Origin: Capitella teleta
Lineage: Eukaryota; Annelida; Polychaeta; Capitellidae
DNA length: 64,000 nt
Assembly: GCA_000328365.1 (NCBI GenBank)
Contig: KB296374.1
Span: forward strand, 58,817-122,816
Direction of reading: 5' to 3'
The translations under genes were made by a program, and so were the position numbers. Numbering within the stretch: position 1 is the first letter of the stretch; every line of letters begins with the position of its first letter. Under the pieces are notes generated by a model, which was given only the letters and a program-made list of their open reading frames with translations, made no database searches and had not been told where the DNA came from. Shown piece by piece: positions 42,999-55,511 of this stretch.

Positions 42999-45854
42999 TT
43001 ATTCAACCTTGAAAATAAAATTCAGGGGATATGGTCTCTGATCTATAATTAATCGGTCTCTGTCTAATGTGATGGAAATGATATCGTTGAGCCATACATG
43101 CCTGGATACGTTATCTATTGTAACATTTGCTTGTGATAGCTTTGATATATAGGCGTACAGGAGGGAATATTTAAGTTTATAAGAAGATGGACTCTGCTCA
43201 TTCCGATGCTGAACAATATAGGATGGGCAACACCCATGATAGCGGCAAATGGCTTTAGCGTTGACATACGCCTCTTTGCCTGATTTTGGAATCGTGTCCA
43301 TCAAAACAGACTCAAAGTCAGAAAAGGTTACTTCAAAAATGGGATTGATTTAGCGGAACTTTCTGCAAACAGCAAATATGCGGCAAGAGGAGAAGTCCGC
43401 AGAACCTGGCCAATTGATATGTACAGTAAACTGTGCGTTTCCTAATGGAATACAAGGCACAAGGTCGATGGAAATGTACAGAGCCTTGTACAAAGGTCCG
43501 TTGTACTCTACCATCATCTTCAACCCAACGCTCATCTCAGTGAGGCAAATAAAGATCAACCCCGAATCCCTCCATGTTTCCGGATTCATGAAAATTGAGT
43601 TCAAAGTGTCACGCATATGTATGCGTAGAGTAGATGGTAGCAATAATCGGTCTTTGTTCGTGAGATGGCGAATTTGGCCCTCAGACGTCAATGAAGCTTT
43701 GTTAACAGACATCGAAACACAATAGGTATTCCTTTCTGTCATCTTGACCTTCTCGGGCACACAGTGCTTTGCAAATTCTTCCATAACAAGCATATAGTCA
43801 AACTCATCCGGGGGTCCGGACTTCGTTCCTTCAGCTATGCTTCCTCGAAGTTTAGGCTCAAACGCAAATGTTGGAAATTCTTGGTTGTACAGAGCAGTCA
43901 CCCTTTGAATCAATGATTCCACTTTACTCTTCACATTTTGCGATTCTTCTTTGAAGCAACTCTGTTGATATTCCAGAGAGCCAAGAACCGGAGAATCGAG
44001 CAAAGCTGAACACAGCTTAGCTTCTTCAGGTGGGTTTGCAGCAATTGAGCCGTCATCACCAACGAAATATTTGTCCAAATTCGACAGCAGATGTTTGTAT
44101 TGATCTTGAATAGTATAACCAAATAGTTTCTTCGCATTCTTCGGATGTACAAACGGAGGTGTCTTCTCTTCATCATCGCATCCTCCAATCAATTGTGCAG
44201 TGTCCGCATATCCGAGTATTTTTGCCAAATTTGCCGCAGTTCTACCTTTGCAGTCACGCATGTCTTTGTTGCATCCATTTTCAAGAAGAAATTGAATTCC
44301 ATTGAAGTTATTTGCAAAAACGGCATAATGCAACGGTGTCGATCTGTGAATATCCACTTGATTCACAAAACCTTCTCCACCGTGTTTAACCAGTACATTC
44401 AGCAGATTTGGAGATGGTATTTGCGATGCGTAATGGATAAGAGATGATCCGTGTAAATCAGTCAACGAGATCTCCATTCCTTGTTCTATGTAAAATTCCA
44501 CAAGAAATGTGAAATAATCGTATTCATACAATATCCAGTTCCGGTAAACTTTTGATGGTCCAGTTAAACTTGTCGTGAATTTTAGGCGTAAAAGAGCAGG
44601 ACTCATTCCAAAAATATCCTGTGCATTAAGCAATGGTGTAACTTCGCATCGCTTGAAATGCTGGAGACACAATAAATTAATAATATCCCCAGATCGAATG
44701 TTCAACAAGTGGAATACATGACGCCCTAAACTGTTACACGTTTCAGGATGGAATCTTTGATGAAGAAATTTAAACTTATTAAGAAACGTACGATAGTCAA
44801 ATATATTATATTCGACCATCACATGGTGAGACATGTTCGCTATTTGCAACCACGAGAGCAGAAGGTTGCTTCCATTTAAATCTCGCTTCGTATAGAGGTC
44901 TGGTATGGTGGCTGTCATAACACGCATGAATGTCTCAAATAATGCATCCTCAATTTGATCAAATAACCAAGCACAACACGGGGCACTCACGCTGCCTGGT
45001 ATTCCAACTGGAGCCCATGGATCTGCACCGTGACAAAGGAGACTTTCAACTATGATGGCACATTCATTTCTAAGTGGTTCTATTTGAGAGACATTGATAA
45101 AACCAGGAATTTGCGGGTCCTCGAGAGAATGTGACGCCGAATACCACAAAGGACTCCTGAGGTTTGCATCCAATTGATCAACGTTTGCTCCGTGCTCAAG
45201 TAGTGTTATCACGACATCCGATTGATGCCTTTCGGTTGCAATATGCAAGGGTGTCTTACCATCATTGTTAGTGTGATTAACGTCGGCCCCATATTCAATC
45301 AAGAGACGAGCAATTTTCTCGGTTGCTGGTCTTATATGTTTGAGGAAGAGAGGCGTGCAGCCGAATTCATCTATTTCATTCGGATCAGCCCCTTTTTCCA
45401 GAAGTCTCTGCACAATGTTCGCATCAAGCATCTGACACGCAAAATACAATGGAGAAATTCCTTCTTCGCCTCTTTCGTTGATCCCGCGTTCAACCACATT
45501 CTTCACCTTCTCTTTGTGTATATCTTTAATACGCATCTGAAAATGGTGTAAATCTTCCTTTTGTATTTCTGTCAAGGCGTCTGTTTCATTTTCATCGGGA
45601 CTCCGTATTTTGTGACCAATGCTTAATTGATAGTCATAGTTAATCCAGTTCATGACCTCATCTTCCGCATATTCCATGATTCTGGCCAACATAATCATCT
45701 GTGAATCATCGCTCATATTGGAAACACGCGGCGCAGTGCATGTGCTTCTTACGTAACCATATGATTCCTTGATTCTTGCCAATTTCCAGAACTTTCCGTC
45801 GCCTTTGTTGTCGCCACTCCATATAGTCGAAAAGCCGATTTTTTCCTCGTACAT
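42999..45854 (-). CDS. Ankyrin-repeat + Mab21 (cGAS-like) nucleotidyltransferase, one in-frame TAA
   Basis: A single-exon frame of 834 codons from ATG 45854 to TAA 43350-43352. The same frame then stays open for 116 more codons to TAA 42999-43001. Residues 128-240 hold about four ankyrin repeats (GKTPLHIATERH, LLEHGANVD), and 466-560 hold two or three more (STPLHYAVFANN). From about 580 is the Mab21/cGAS fold: Gly671-Ser672 in LRGSIAEGT, metal ligands Glu684 and Asp686 in DEFDYM, and third acidic Asp797 in ISIDLVP. All three catalytic acids are present. The part after the TAA carries EVTFSDFESVLMD, YVNAKAIC and SSYKLKYSLL, the conserved C-terminal lobe. The family includes cGAS and cGAS-like receptors that make cyclic dinucleotides on sensing foreign nucleic acid, but also inactive developmental Mab21 proteins. 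No cGAS-type zinc ribbon is evident. It could be a pseudogene, a read-through gene or a base error. ATTAAA lies just after the second stop (42972-42977). Confidence 0.85.
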
Positions 45855-46439
45855 CTTGCTATAAAATGATATATAACAGGCTTATTAATTTCAGGGGCAA
45901 TTGCTGATCAAGTCTCTCTAAACAAACTCTTATCAGTGAAAAGAGCTAGCATTATGAAAAAGAAAAGACGAACACACTGAAATCATGATACACGAAGAAA
46001 ATAATTGAGATAGCCAGATTTAGACTTTGTTCGTTAGCAAGTCAGGGGACTGTTATTTTATTAAGTGTGTATTATAACAAAATAATCACTTCGAAATTTA
46101 CTGAATGTTATGGGCTTTCCATAGTACAAAATAAATGTGTGCTCTTTGCATTCCTTCGACTGCTAGTCATGCAAAAAGAAAACAGGTCGATCAATACTTT
46201 AATTCACGGTGTCGAGCGACAGAGTGTCCAAAATGAAATATATGAACAATTCAACATGAAAAATAGCAAGATGACACTGACCTTCGAATTTGGCTGCACC
46301 AAAATGTGAATCGTGATTCAAAATAAAGCTGTAGACACGAAATGGTTCATGGCTGAGGTCTGGCTTGAATTAGTGCACTTGCAAGACAATGCAAGTGGTA
46401 AATGCTTCACCTGTCAGGGCACACACTCACATATGATAC

Positions 46440-46441
<2 letters not shown>

Positions 46442-46481
<40 letters not shown>
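46442..46481. repeat. Poly-T tract (40 T)
   Basis: Uninterrupted run of 40 T. It may be the tail of a minus-strand retroposon, but no body is recognised next to it. Confidence 0.95.
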
Positions 46482-46879
46482 CTTAAGAAGAAAGATATGA
46501 GGCTGTACTTGAAAGATAACGACCAGACCAATCAAGATTTCATGCGTTGTGCATAATGCGGATGCTTACATGAAGCTATGAAGTCTGCATACCACGCACA
46601 CTTACCTGGGGGTTCTGGCTGTTTACAGAGTCAGAAAGGAAGAATGAGAGCTCTGGAGAGTGTAAAAATGTGTAATCGAAGGCAGGTCGATTGAATATAA
46701 GGTATGAGAAGAGTACATAGTGAAGAAAAGATTAATACTATTGGAGACGATAGACAAATACGATCGTTTATGCTCCCCATCGCCTTAAACTGGATTCTGA
46801 GGATCAAAGTGATGCGTTCAGAAGCTAGTTGAATACATGACGAAAAACAGAAGTGATTCCTGTTGTCGAGTTGTATTGA

Positions 46880-47350
46880 AAAGGCCAAGAAGCTATTGAT
46901 GAGGGGAGGAGGTGAGCTATTTCAATGAAGGTACCAGTCCAGATCTTAGCTTCAGCAGCGGGAGGGACGTGAGCTCCAAGAGTCGTCGACAAAGTAACGG
47001 GTAATGGCGATTCAGCCGTCTCGGTGGGCCCAGCAACACATGTTGCATGGGTGATGATGTGGATTGCTGGGTTTTGTTAACTGTGCCCAGAATCTGCATG
47101 CTGAGACGTCGTTGCTCCATGCGCACGCACGAGAGGCAGAAGTAGCAGGGTTGAGAACCGCAGGCTCTTTTCTTTCAACAGGCAGTCAGTGACATCGTCC
47201 ACGATTGCGACGAACTAAGTCGCAGCTTTCGCCAGTGACGTTGCGACAGTCTCTCCGTTGCAGTTGGGCGCGTCTGTGGCGGTGTGTGTTTTTGACATCC
47301 TGGTGCTTGCCCGAGGCTTCTTAGAATGTGACTTTGACTTCCCCTTGGAT
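46880..47350 (-). mobile_element. Remnant of a mobile-element structural/ORF1-like protein
   Basis: Minus-strand segments encode a Lys/Ser-rich stretch (SKGKSKSHSKKPRAS) and, further on, a GAHVPPAAEAKIW...IEIAHLLPS signature. I associate this signature with the ORF1/gag-like protein of repeated elements in invertebrates, possibly DIRS-like. It is a broken old copy. The family assignment is tentative. Confidence 0.35.
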
Positions 47351-47765
47351 CTGCAAAAGAACGAAACGACCAATACATGGTACAAATAAGACCAAGGGCC
47401 AAACATTACAAAAACGCTGCAGAATGCGATTTGTGTGATCTTAGCGGTTTTCACCGCGTAAGGTTGGGCTGTACAGAATAAATTGCACATTGAATGACTA
47501 CTCGAATACAATAATCATCGGTAAGTAGTAAAGCTGGTAAATTGTCTACAAACCGATGCCTCTAACCTTGGAAAATAACTACACACATCCTCCACAGAGA
47601 TGCAAAAAGCATCGCTAAAGCGGCGTATTGGCGAGCACCGACATATGTCAATGACATTATCTAAGCGGCGAGCGCATGCACATGCAAGTCAGTGCCGAAA
47701 CAAAGGCACTTTAATCCAATCAACCTGAACCTGAACCTGAGTCGCGTTAAAGGCTAAAACCATAA

Positions 47766-48035
47766 AACCTCGTGGGAAACAACCACGGGTGACCATATGT
47801 TGGTAAAACCGAGACACAAGGTAAAGGGCAAAGAGATGCCAAAAATAACAAAACACGAATGACGTGTGTGAAAAAGCAACTAATATGCACAGAAAAACCA
47901 AACCTCGTGAAGAACAGCCACGGGTACCACATGTGGGTCACTCTGTTAAAGGCCAAAGAAATACAATGCCAACAAAACCAACCGAAATGATACAAAACAC
48001 AAAAACCTATGCACGCATGGTGTTGGACCTGGAAC
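47766..48035. repeat. Diverged tandem duplication, period about 137 bp
   Basis: The segment starting AACCTCGTGGGAAACAACCA (about 47766) and the segment starting AACCTCGTGAAGAACAGCCA (about 47901) share CACGGGT, the CATATG/CACATG site and the following GGCAAAGAGATGCC-like stretch. The copies differ by small indels. Confidence 0.6.
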
Positions 48036-48744
48036 ATAATATAAAATGTAAAATCATTGTGAAGTGGACACAAACAGGAGCTGCAGTCTTCAGTGATCAT
48101 AAAAGTTAATCTTTTGTGAAAATAAAATGTCATCAAACATTAACTGACAGGGAGTGATAAAGTTATATCGCCTGGAGCAGTCATCATCCGCGCAAAATCG
48201 GCCCACTAGCAAGCAATCGCTCGCATAAATGAAGCAAAAGCCCACGAGACTAAGAGCTCGTGCATGGTTGAAACGCATCTAAACTAGGTCGTAATAGCCG
48301 CCCATGGAAACAAGACAATGCTAAAGCAGCAAGTACATATGGAGTACAAGTATCCCTTATTAGAGCATATCGATCATGACAAGTTCCCAAGTCGGACGCT
48401 CCCTGGATGTTTAATGAGCTGCCAAGGCTAGTCCCACAATCTTCAGGATTGCTCAGACTAAAACCGTTCAACCGTGAGCGATGATTCGTTTGGTCAACAT
48501 CTGCACTCCCTCCTCAGTGCTTTTCCCGATAGGAAGGCACTTTTCTGGCATGAGAGTCATGCATGCCAATGTTTTCTTTAAGCCAGTCTTTCCATGTACT
48601 TGATGGTACATTACTTGTTACTTTGTCCATGTTGTATAGCATAAAAACTTGACTTAATCATTCTCCATAATCAAGAGACGCGGAGAGACATTGAATTTTG
48701 TCCTTTCATCAAATCATAACCAGCTCTGAGTTGTGGTAATATAA

Positions 48745-48850
48745 ATAATAATAATACTTCATTTTGTATAGCGCAATATCCACAGAAGTGCTGCGAGTAT
48801 TTATTTCACTGTTTATAAGGTCCCCATTTCAAGTCCCGACTTAAGAGACT
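48745..48850 (-). mobile_element. LINE/SINE 3' tail (GCGCTATACAAAATG...ATTATT)
   Basis: On the minus strand a GCGCTATACAAAATGAAG motif followed by (TATTAT)n matches the general form of L2/CR1-type 3' ends and the SINE tails derived from them. Only about 100 bases are recognisable. Confidence 0.55.
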
Positions 48851-50299
48851 GTACTTTGGAATGTAGTCACCTAGGGGATGACTAGGAATATACTTCCCAA
48901 GCTCGTGATAAAACCTGCGTCCTTCAATCTAGGACAGTGACTTTTGGCTGTAAAGACATTGACTAAGTGATTTTTCAAATGATGATGCAATTTTTTGCCT
49001 GAGAGGGCGCTTGAAGTTTTTTTAGGGAAGCCTTTAAGAAGGGATCCTCTCCAATTGAAGAGCTTCTAAAAATTGCACCATAATTATTATAGTGATAAAT
49101 GTAATGTTCCCGAAAAGTATTATGTTGATTTTCAGTCCATTGATACTGTGTCTGAATAATAGTACTTGTTAAATCAAAATTCAAAATACTACCTTCTGGG
49201 GTATCTATATCAATGGGATATAAAATAGGACGAAAAACAAGGTCCTTGTGAGAACATCTTGCGACAATGTAAACACTTACCTACCGCGTGACTCACATAA
49301 ATTATGATAAAACACGAGCCAGAAATTTCTAAAATTCAAGCACTAGTCTTATCAGTATACTTAAGAAAAAGTCACTCTGGAATTTGTTCTCGTTGTATAC
49401 ATGGGGTAAACCACAGTGTTGCTTGCATAATTTATGTAGAAGAAGTAAGCGTCATTCCTGCAGTTGAGGCACACACAAAAAAAGAAGAGAAATTTAAATC
49501 TCTTCTTTTTTAGGGTTTGACCTCTCAGGTTCACTATATACATTGCCAGAAACGAGCGGCTTACAACATTGGCATTCTTCTTGGAGTCTGTTTAATTTCA
49601 CGACATACATAATCGACCAAAATAAGCACCTGTCATCGTTGTTTTCGAAATTCACTATCGCTCCTATGTTTTTTTGTGTGCATAAAGAGGTCTTTCTCGG
49701 GCTCTGTCTCTTCCTCAGTGTGTTGAGGTCTCTTTAACATACACTCATTGCTAAAAGTTTTGTGAGCTAGTGTCAGAGCTGCAACGACACATAAAAACAG
49801 AAGGATCGAATGCGGCCTGGTCTTCAGTTAGAACCCGTTGGTATTCTTCTGGTAGTCTTCTGATAGTCGCTCGCTGGTCCTAGACTTCTCCTCATCTCTA
49901 CTGACGGCGTTCATTTGTAAGACAACTTGTACATAAACCAGCGGTAAGGAAACAGTGGTATTGGTATATGCAGAGTTTGCGGAACTGTTTTGGCATACCT
50001 CGTAGATGTGTGAAAGTGTACAGGGTTTGCGTGTCTTTTGTGTATTTTGCCCTTGCTAACAATATCTTATTGTTCATTGGATTAGGAAGAAGTTTGGTCT
50101 ATTTTGTTGTATTAATTGGATAATCTTAAGAATTTATACATTGATATCCTGTACATGGTTCCGAAAGGTTAATGGAGTTGGAAGGACGTCCTTTGAGTTC
50201 TGTTGCACCCTCTCTAGCCCAGCTTTAATCCAGTTATACCGCAATTGGGAGATGTTATACAATCTTTTAGGCTCCGAGCTACCTGGATTTTGGCCTTAT

Positions 50300-50530
50300 T
50301 ACCGTAAAATATTGGTATGAGGGGAAAAACTTACTTTAGTCCCAGAACCTTCTTGCTGACTTACGTAGAAAAAATGTCATCAAGCTACCTAATTTGCTGT
50401 ATTTTTTTGTACCATCTGTGGTGTTTTGTTTTGTTTTTTTTTAGAATTTCACACCCTATTTCGCTGTGTAAGCTTTTTCACGTTAAATATTGGTATAAGG
50501 GGGTGTACTTACTTCAGTCCCAGACCCCAC
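50300..50530 (+). repeat. Direct repeat of ~46 bp, spaced ~178 bp
   Basis: CGTAAAATATTGGTATGAGG at about 50303 and CGTTAAATATTGGTATAAGG at about 50480 are each followed by an ACTTACTT-AGTCCCAGA(A/C)CC stretch. The two copies are about 85 % alike. Origin unknown. Confidence 0.7.
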
Positions 50531-50632
50531 ATTTTATATACTACTCATGTTGAAATCTATATACGCCTGTTCAAAACCGATTCAGCATTTATATCATAAG
50601 GCGGATACAACGGATTGCATATGCAAATCAAC

Positions 50633-50836
50633 GTTTCAGGGTCACCAATTGTAGGAGCTCAATGAAACACACGAGTCAATTGGGCTCTACTGAATTCACT
50701 GTCTTTATTGACGAGCATGCCTGGTATATATACTGGTTAGTGCAGACGGGATATCCCCTGGGGGATCCCTGAGAATATCTGCTCAATCACTGTTCGACAC
50801 ATGAATTTGTTCACGGTGATTGAACGAGGCACTACA
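50633..50836 (-). mobile_element. LTR fossil (about 187 bp) with adjoining primer-site-like sequence
   Basis: Segment 50650-50836 is bounded by TGTAG and CTACA. It contains AATAAA on the minus strand and on that strand ends ...CTACA, directly followed by ATTGGTGACCC, a common junction between a 5' LTR and the primer-binding region in Gypsy/BEL-type elements of invertebrates. No coding part of the element is recognised nearby, so it is an old, broken copy. Confidence 0.5.
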
Positions 50837-51851
50837 ATATAATACGAAAATAATTATAAGTTATAAGGTACGCATAGCAGAACGATATATTTTATCGTGC
50901 ATCACATTTTCTTGTAGACGCACTGGATTATGTAATAATGATATATTAGTGAACATCCTTTTTATGCCTCGATGTATCAACTTTCAGCAAACTAATACGG
51001 AATCACCACCAGAATTCATATAGCCACGAGGAAATATTTTCCGATGCAATAAAAGACCTGATATTAATAAATAGTTGTATAATTCCCATGTTAAGGTAGC
51101 TAAACTTTGAGGAAAGTACCTTTTTTTTTGCCAATATTTCTTTACCATATAATGTATTATGCATTGTAATTTTTTTTTTCGTTCCATGTTCTTTCTTCCA
51201 CAATTGTACACGAGTTGTACAAAACAAATTATCATATATTAGATTTGCTAATTCATTAGATTGCAATTTCCGAATGTGCGAATTTGGATTATGCGCTTCA
51301 TGTTAATGAAGTGCGAATATAGGCAATGAAAGAAAGAAGATATTGCATTTCAGCAAAGTTTTTTTCTTCCTGTGCTCAAGATAAGTTTTCAAGAAAGATC
51401 GAACACCATAACAATTCTAAGCGAGATATACTAAAAATATTATAATATCAATTTAGGAATAAAGAAATTTAATTTGGTGATCTGGAACATAATTTATCTG
51501 GATTGATCATCTGTCTCGTAATTGAGTTCATATTTGTGCTTATTACCCCCAAGAAAATGGCAATTTCGCCTTCGCATTTTCATCACATTGCAACAAAAAA
51601 ATACTTTAAACGAGACAAGTTGTAGTTTCACTTTGATTTTAATCGAGACATTAGTTTATGATTCACAATGATGAGTTGAGTGGAGGTTGACCCTGTCCAA
51701 GAGCCACAAATGAGTCATCAAAGTGAACGTCATTTCCTCATGCGATATTAACATAAAAACATATAAATGATTAGATAAAAACATAAAAATTTAAGTTTCG
51801 GGTATTACAACAAATCCTCTGAAATATCAATTCATAATCAAACAGAATTGC

Positions 51852-54164
51852 TCACAATCTCAAAGCAAAACTGACCATTCCAGGGTTTGGTAATTTCAAA
51901 TTCCACTTTGACCATTTGTCCGCGATTGGACAGTATTCGTCAATATTTGAATCATCTTCCGTTCCGCCAAGCAGAAGGATCTTACCATTCCACTCGAGCG
52001 ATGCCTTGTACGTAAACAGCACCTGAGGTCGCTCAAGAATCGCCCACGCATCAACCAAGGTATCGTACGCCATGCAGGAATTGCTCGCACCTCCGACTAC
52101 GAACACTTTATTCTTCAACGTAGCGGCGCTCGCTCCTCTGCAGTCCTCCGGAGCCGGCGTGCGAGGTCGCCAATTCAGTCGTCCGGATTCTATGAAATGA
52201 ACACCAGTCGAAATTGATGTTGGATTTGGAGTTCCACCAATCACAAAGAGTCTGTTGGAGACTGATGCCACGAGACTATGACACATAGGTCGATGAAGAG
52301 GAGAAAGCACACCCCACTCCAGGGTCTTCATGTCCAAGACTTCTACCGAATCAGAATAGGCCGTGTCAGTGAGCCTTCCACCGATGACGTATAAATTCGC
52401 GTCATGATAAATCGACGAGTGGAAGAAACGGGGCCTGGTCATCGCAGGCAGAATCCTCCAGTCTTGATCTTGAGCGCTGAACGTAAACACGTGACTCACG
52501 GGTTTGCCAGCGACCAGACCACCCGAGAAGATTATTCCATTCGGGAAAGAGCAAGCGCTGAAGCAGGTGGCGACAAATCGAGTGCAGGTTTTGGGGACGC
52601 TTTTCCAGTCCTCTCCGTCGCAATGAACCCAGAAGCCACCGCGTTGATCTCCAACAACCAGAGATTTCCCTGGAGCGAGTGCCTGGCCAGCTATCAGGGC
52701 ATTTTGAATGATTTGCAAACCACGTGGAGATGCCAGCATCTGTTCATTCAGCACTGTTGTCTGGATGAACTCCTTGCTGCACCGGGCGAGATTAACGTGT
52801 CTTAACATGTCCGTGAAGTCGTCTGCGTCGCCATTCTTGCATTTCAGCCACTTCTGCAACAGACTAAAGCAGGCCTCCTTTGTTGCGTGATTCTCCAATA
52901 CGTTCACCAGATCGTCCTTCGTTAGCTCCTCCAACTCCATCGTGTCGATAATCTTGTGCAAACGATCACATAAAAACTTTAGAGAAGTTTCCAGCAAAGT
53001 TTCTAATTGATAAAAACGAGCCACGTTTAAAATCGACACACAGTTCTCCGCTTCCAACTGTCCGATGAGAAAGTGCTCAACCTTCTTTTTGAGCTTGTCC
53101 AACATCAACAGACTACTGGCCTCCAGAAGACCCTGGGCGTTGTCCTCTGTTATTTCTATGTCCTTTGAATACAAGTAGTCGACGACGAGCTCTCCGTGTG
53201 TGGCGTTGATTCCTTTCAAGTTGACTTCTCTTGCAGAACTCTCGTTCATTTTAGACAGAAACATCCGCTTGAAGTATTCACAATTTCCAGCCAGGATTAC
53301 TTTGTGGCATGGAACGAGTTTGCCATTGAAGACTAGATAAACATCGACCAGTTCCTCTGCTTCTCTCATCTCGCTGAAGGATGCTGGGAGAGTTCCATCA
53401 AACGCCATGCCGGTCTGCGATGAGAGAAAATAATTAAGTCGTGAATGCATCATCTTCAGGAAATAAGATAGATCAGTTATCTAAATTTACATAATTAGGG
53501 ACATCAACGGGTTCAAAATCTGTGATCATGACTACTGATGCTAATAAAGGGGAGACATGTCGTCAGCCTAACAGCAGCTCAACTACTTATCGAGTTACTG
53601 TGAATACAATTATGGCATCATTTTGTCAAAACTCATCGCAGTTCAGTGAATTTTAAGAAATATCTAATGACAAAATATTCACGTTTATCATGTCTATTAT
53701 TTATCACCGTCGCATTTTGCTTAACAAATATGTCACCCGATACAAGTCATATATTGTGCTTAAGTTGTTTTAAAAGACCAATAATTATTAATGTCTGATT
53801 ATGGTTCAATTATTGGCGTCCATGCACGCATAATATGAATTACCAGTGTGCGGTTAATATTGATGAATTATTCAAGAGAGCCTCTTGACAACAGCATGAA
53901 GCAATTCCTCTAATTGGTCAACCTCAGTTTTTCTCAATTCAATGACCTTGCCCTCAGGATGCCATGCAGAGTCTGCTGGCATCACTATTTACATCAAGGT
54001 TCGCTAATAATTAGTATCTCAAGATTCAACACACATCTGTGAATGTTCTAATACTTGTGACGCAAACAAACAAGTACACTAACCGTGGTTGTGTCAGAAT
54101 CTTCTCGTTCAATCTGCTCGCTTTCTCCTGCGCAGGGAGATGCGGTGTGCTGCATGTCTGTCAT
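51852..54164 (-). CDS. BTB-BACK-Kelch (KLHL-type) protein, 547 aa, two coding exons
   Basis: Coding exons 54084-54164 (27 codons, starting MTDMQHTASP) and 51852-53414 (520 codons + TGA), joined in phase 0. The acceptor TTTTCTCTCATCGCAG is strong, so I prefer this start to the ATG at 53453, which lies inside the intron. BTB is about 46-143 (VDVYLVFNGKLVPCHKVILA), BACK about 144-250, and Kelch repeats about 300-545 with repeated double glycines (IFSGG, YVIGG, FVIGG, VFVVGG, ILLLGG). Family role: substrate adaptor for cullin-3 ubiquitin ligases, in which BTB dimerises and binds CUL3 with BACK and the Kelch propeller holds the substrate. The substrate is unknown, and I cannot assign a specific KLHL orthologue. 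The exon extends upstream to an acceptor at 54187, implying a non-coding first exon. The gene is divergent from the protease gene, about 1.2 kb apart. Confidence 0.9.
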
Positions 54165-55353
54165 TCTGATTGAAGCCCTCGCAATATCTGCACAGGTTAA
54201 ATGAAGACTCCTTGTAGTTAATCACACTCTCACTTTTCATTTTCTATTTGCAGCCAGTTCTCATGTTGACCTTTGAATTGAAAATACTCACTGCTCAATT
54301 TCGATCTTTTGGCTTTCGATTCTTTGTCAAGTTGTAGTAGTGAGCTAATCAAAGCAACCTACTGCTCAGTTGACAGACGCGCAAATGTATTATATTCCGA
54401 CTAATACACTTATTGGTTTATAAGAAAGGTTTCTAAGATCCTATAATGGCAATATGAAGTATTTTGTGGTTCAGCTTCACGGTTTTCAAATGACTGCATG
54501 CGATTCAACTCATACATTGTGTAATTGTTAGACTGAACAATCTAATTGTGAATTTCTCCAAAACGGGAATTTCTGGAATTGTTCTGTTCGCCAAGTTTTC
54601 ACACGACCAAGAGAATGAAAAGGTCTTTGATAAACATACTGATTAGACCTATACGCACTGAACTATTTTGCTGATTATCTGGTAAATTACTAATATCCAA
54701 GCGCTGGAATAGTTGCTTTAAAAGTTTGCAGAGGAGACTGAATGAACATTTCAAAATATGTCATTATGATTGTGTGCGTACGTGATGCAGATACTATAGT
54801 TTAGATGGCATACTTTGTAATCTCAAGCCGCATAAATATAACCAACATGATAACCAGAATATGCCTCGCTTGGAGTATTTATTTTTGGAAATAAGTATGC
54901 TGCAATTGGTTGCTGAACGAGGGACATATAGAGAGATGGACATATGGAACACAGGATCAACTAAACTCAACTTTATTAACAGCTGACCATTGCAACAGAT
55001 GACCGCAATAAAGCATCGCAGTGGCATCAGCATTTGACTGGTCTGCATATTTTGCGTGAGTACCCGAACTTTTTCTTAGTTTCTTTCACTTTTAACTCTT
55101 TGCATTTGACAAAAATTGATTCACAACAATTTAGAGATGTGACGTAAGCAAATATAGAACTAGTTTCTCTATCGTGTCCTCATAATACACATCTTCGAGT
55201 ACACAGCTGCTTCGGATTAGCATAAACAGTAAAACAAATAAGCGGGAGGCCTGGTACGTATCTCGATCTGCTTGCGTTTCATTACCTCGGCGACAGTCAG
55301 TTCAGTCACTGGTATATTTCTCTCTGTTCCACAGCATCTTTCGGACTTCCGAC

Positions 55354-55477
55354 ATGCATTGGATATCGTTGCCAATCTCAGCTATTCTTCTTACGGTTGC
55401 AGTTGGTCAGTATATGTGTGATACACCCTCAGTTTGAAATGTAATTTCAAAGTTAGACTCATTATATAATATAATTG

Positions 55478-55511
<34 letters not shown>

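Larger units (their letters stand above)
45860..51840. other. Six-kb gene-poor, repeat-bearing region
   Basis: No host exon was recognised between the ankyrin/Mab21 gene and the Kelch gene. The region contains a 40-T run, a mobile-element protein remnant, a diverged 137-bp duplication, a LINE/SINE 3' tail, a spaced 46-bp direct repeat and an LTR fossil, each listed separately. The promoter of the ankyrin/Mab21 gene should lie just above 45854. A TTTTATAG acceptor-like site directly before its ATG suggests an unseen 5' exon. Confidence 0.5.

Noticed and set aside
53415-53453. ATG at 53453 as start of the Kelch-like protein
   Set aside because: The 39 bases from 53453 to 53415 are mostly the polypyrimidine tract and acceptor of an intron. 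The upstream exon 54084-54164 supplies an in-frame ATG, and the join is phase 0.
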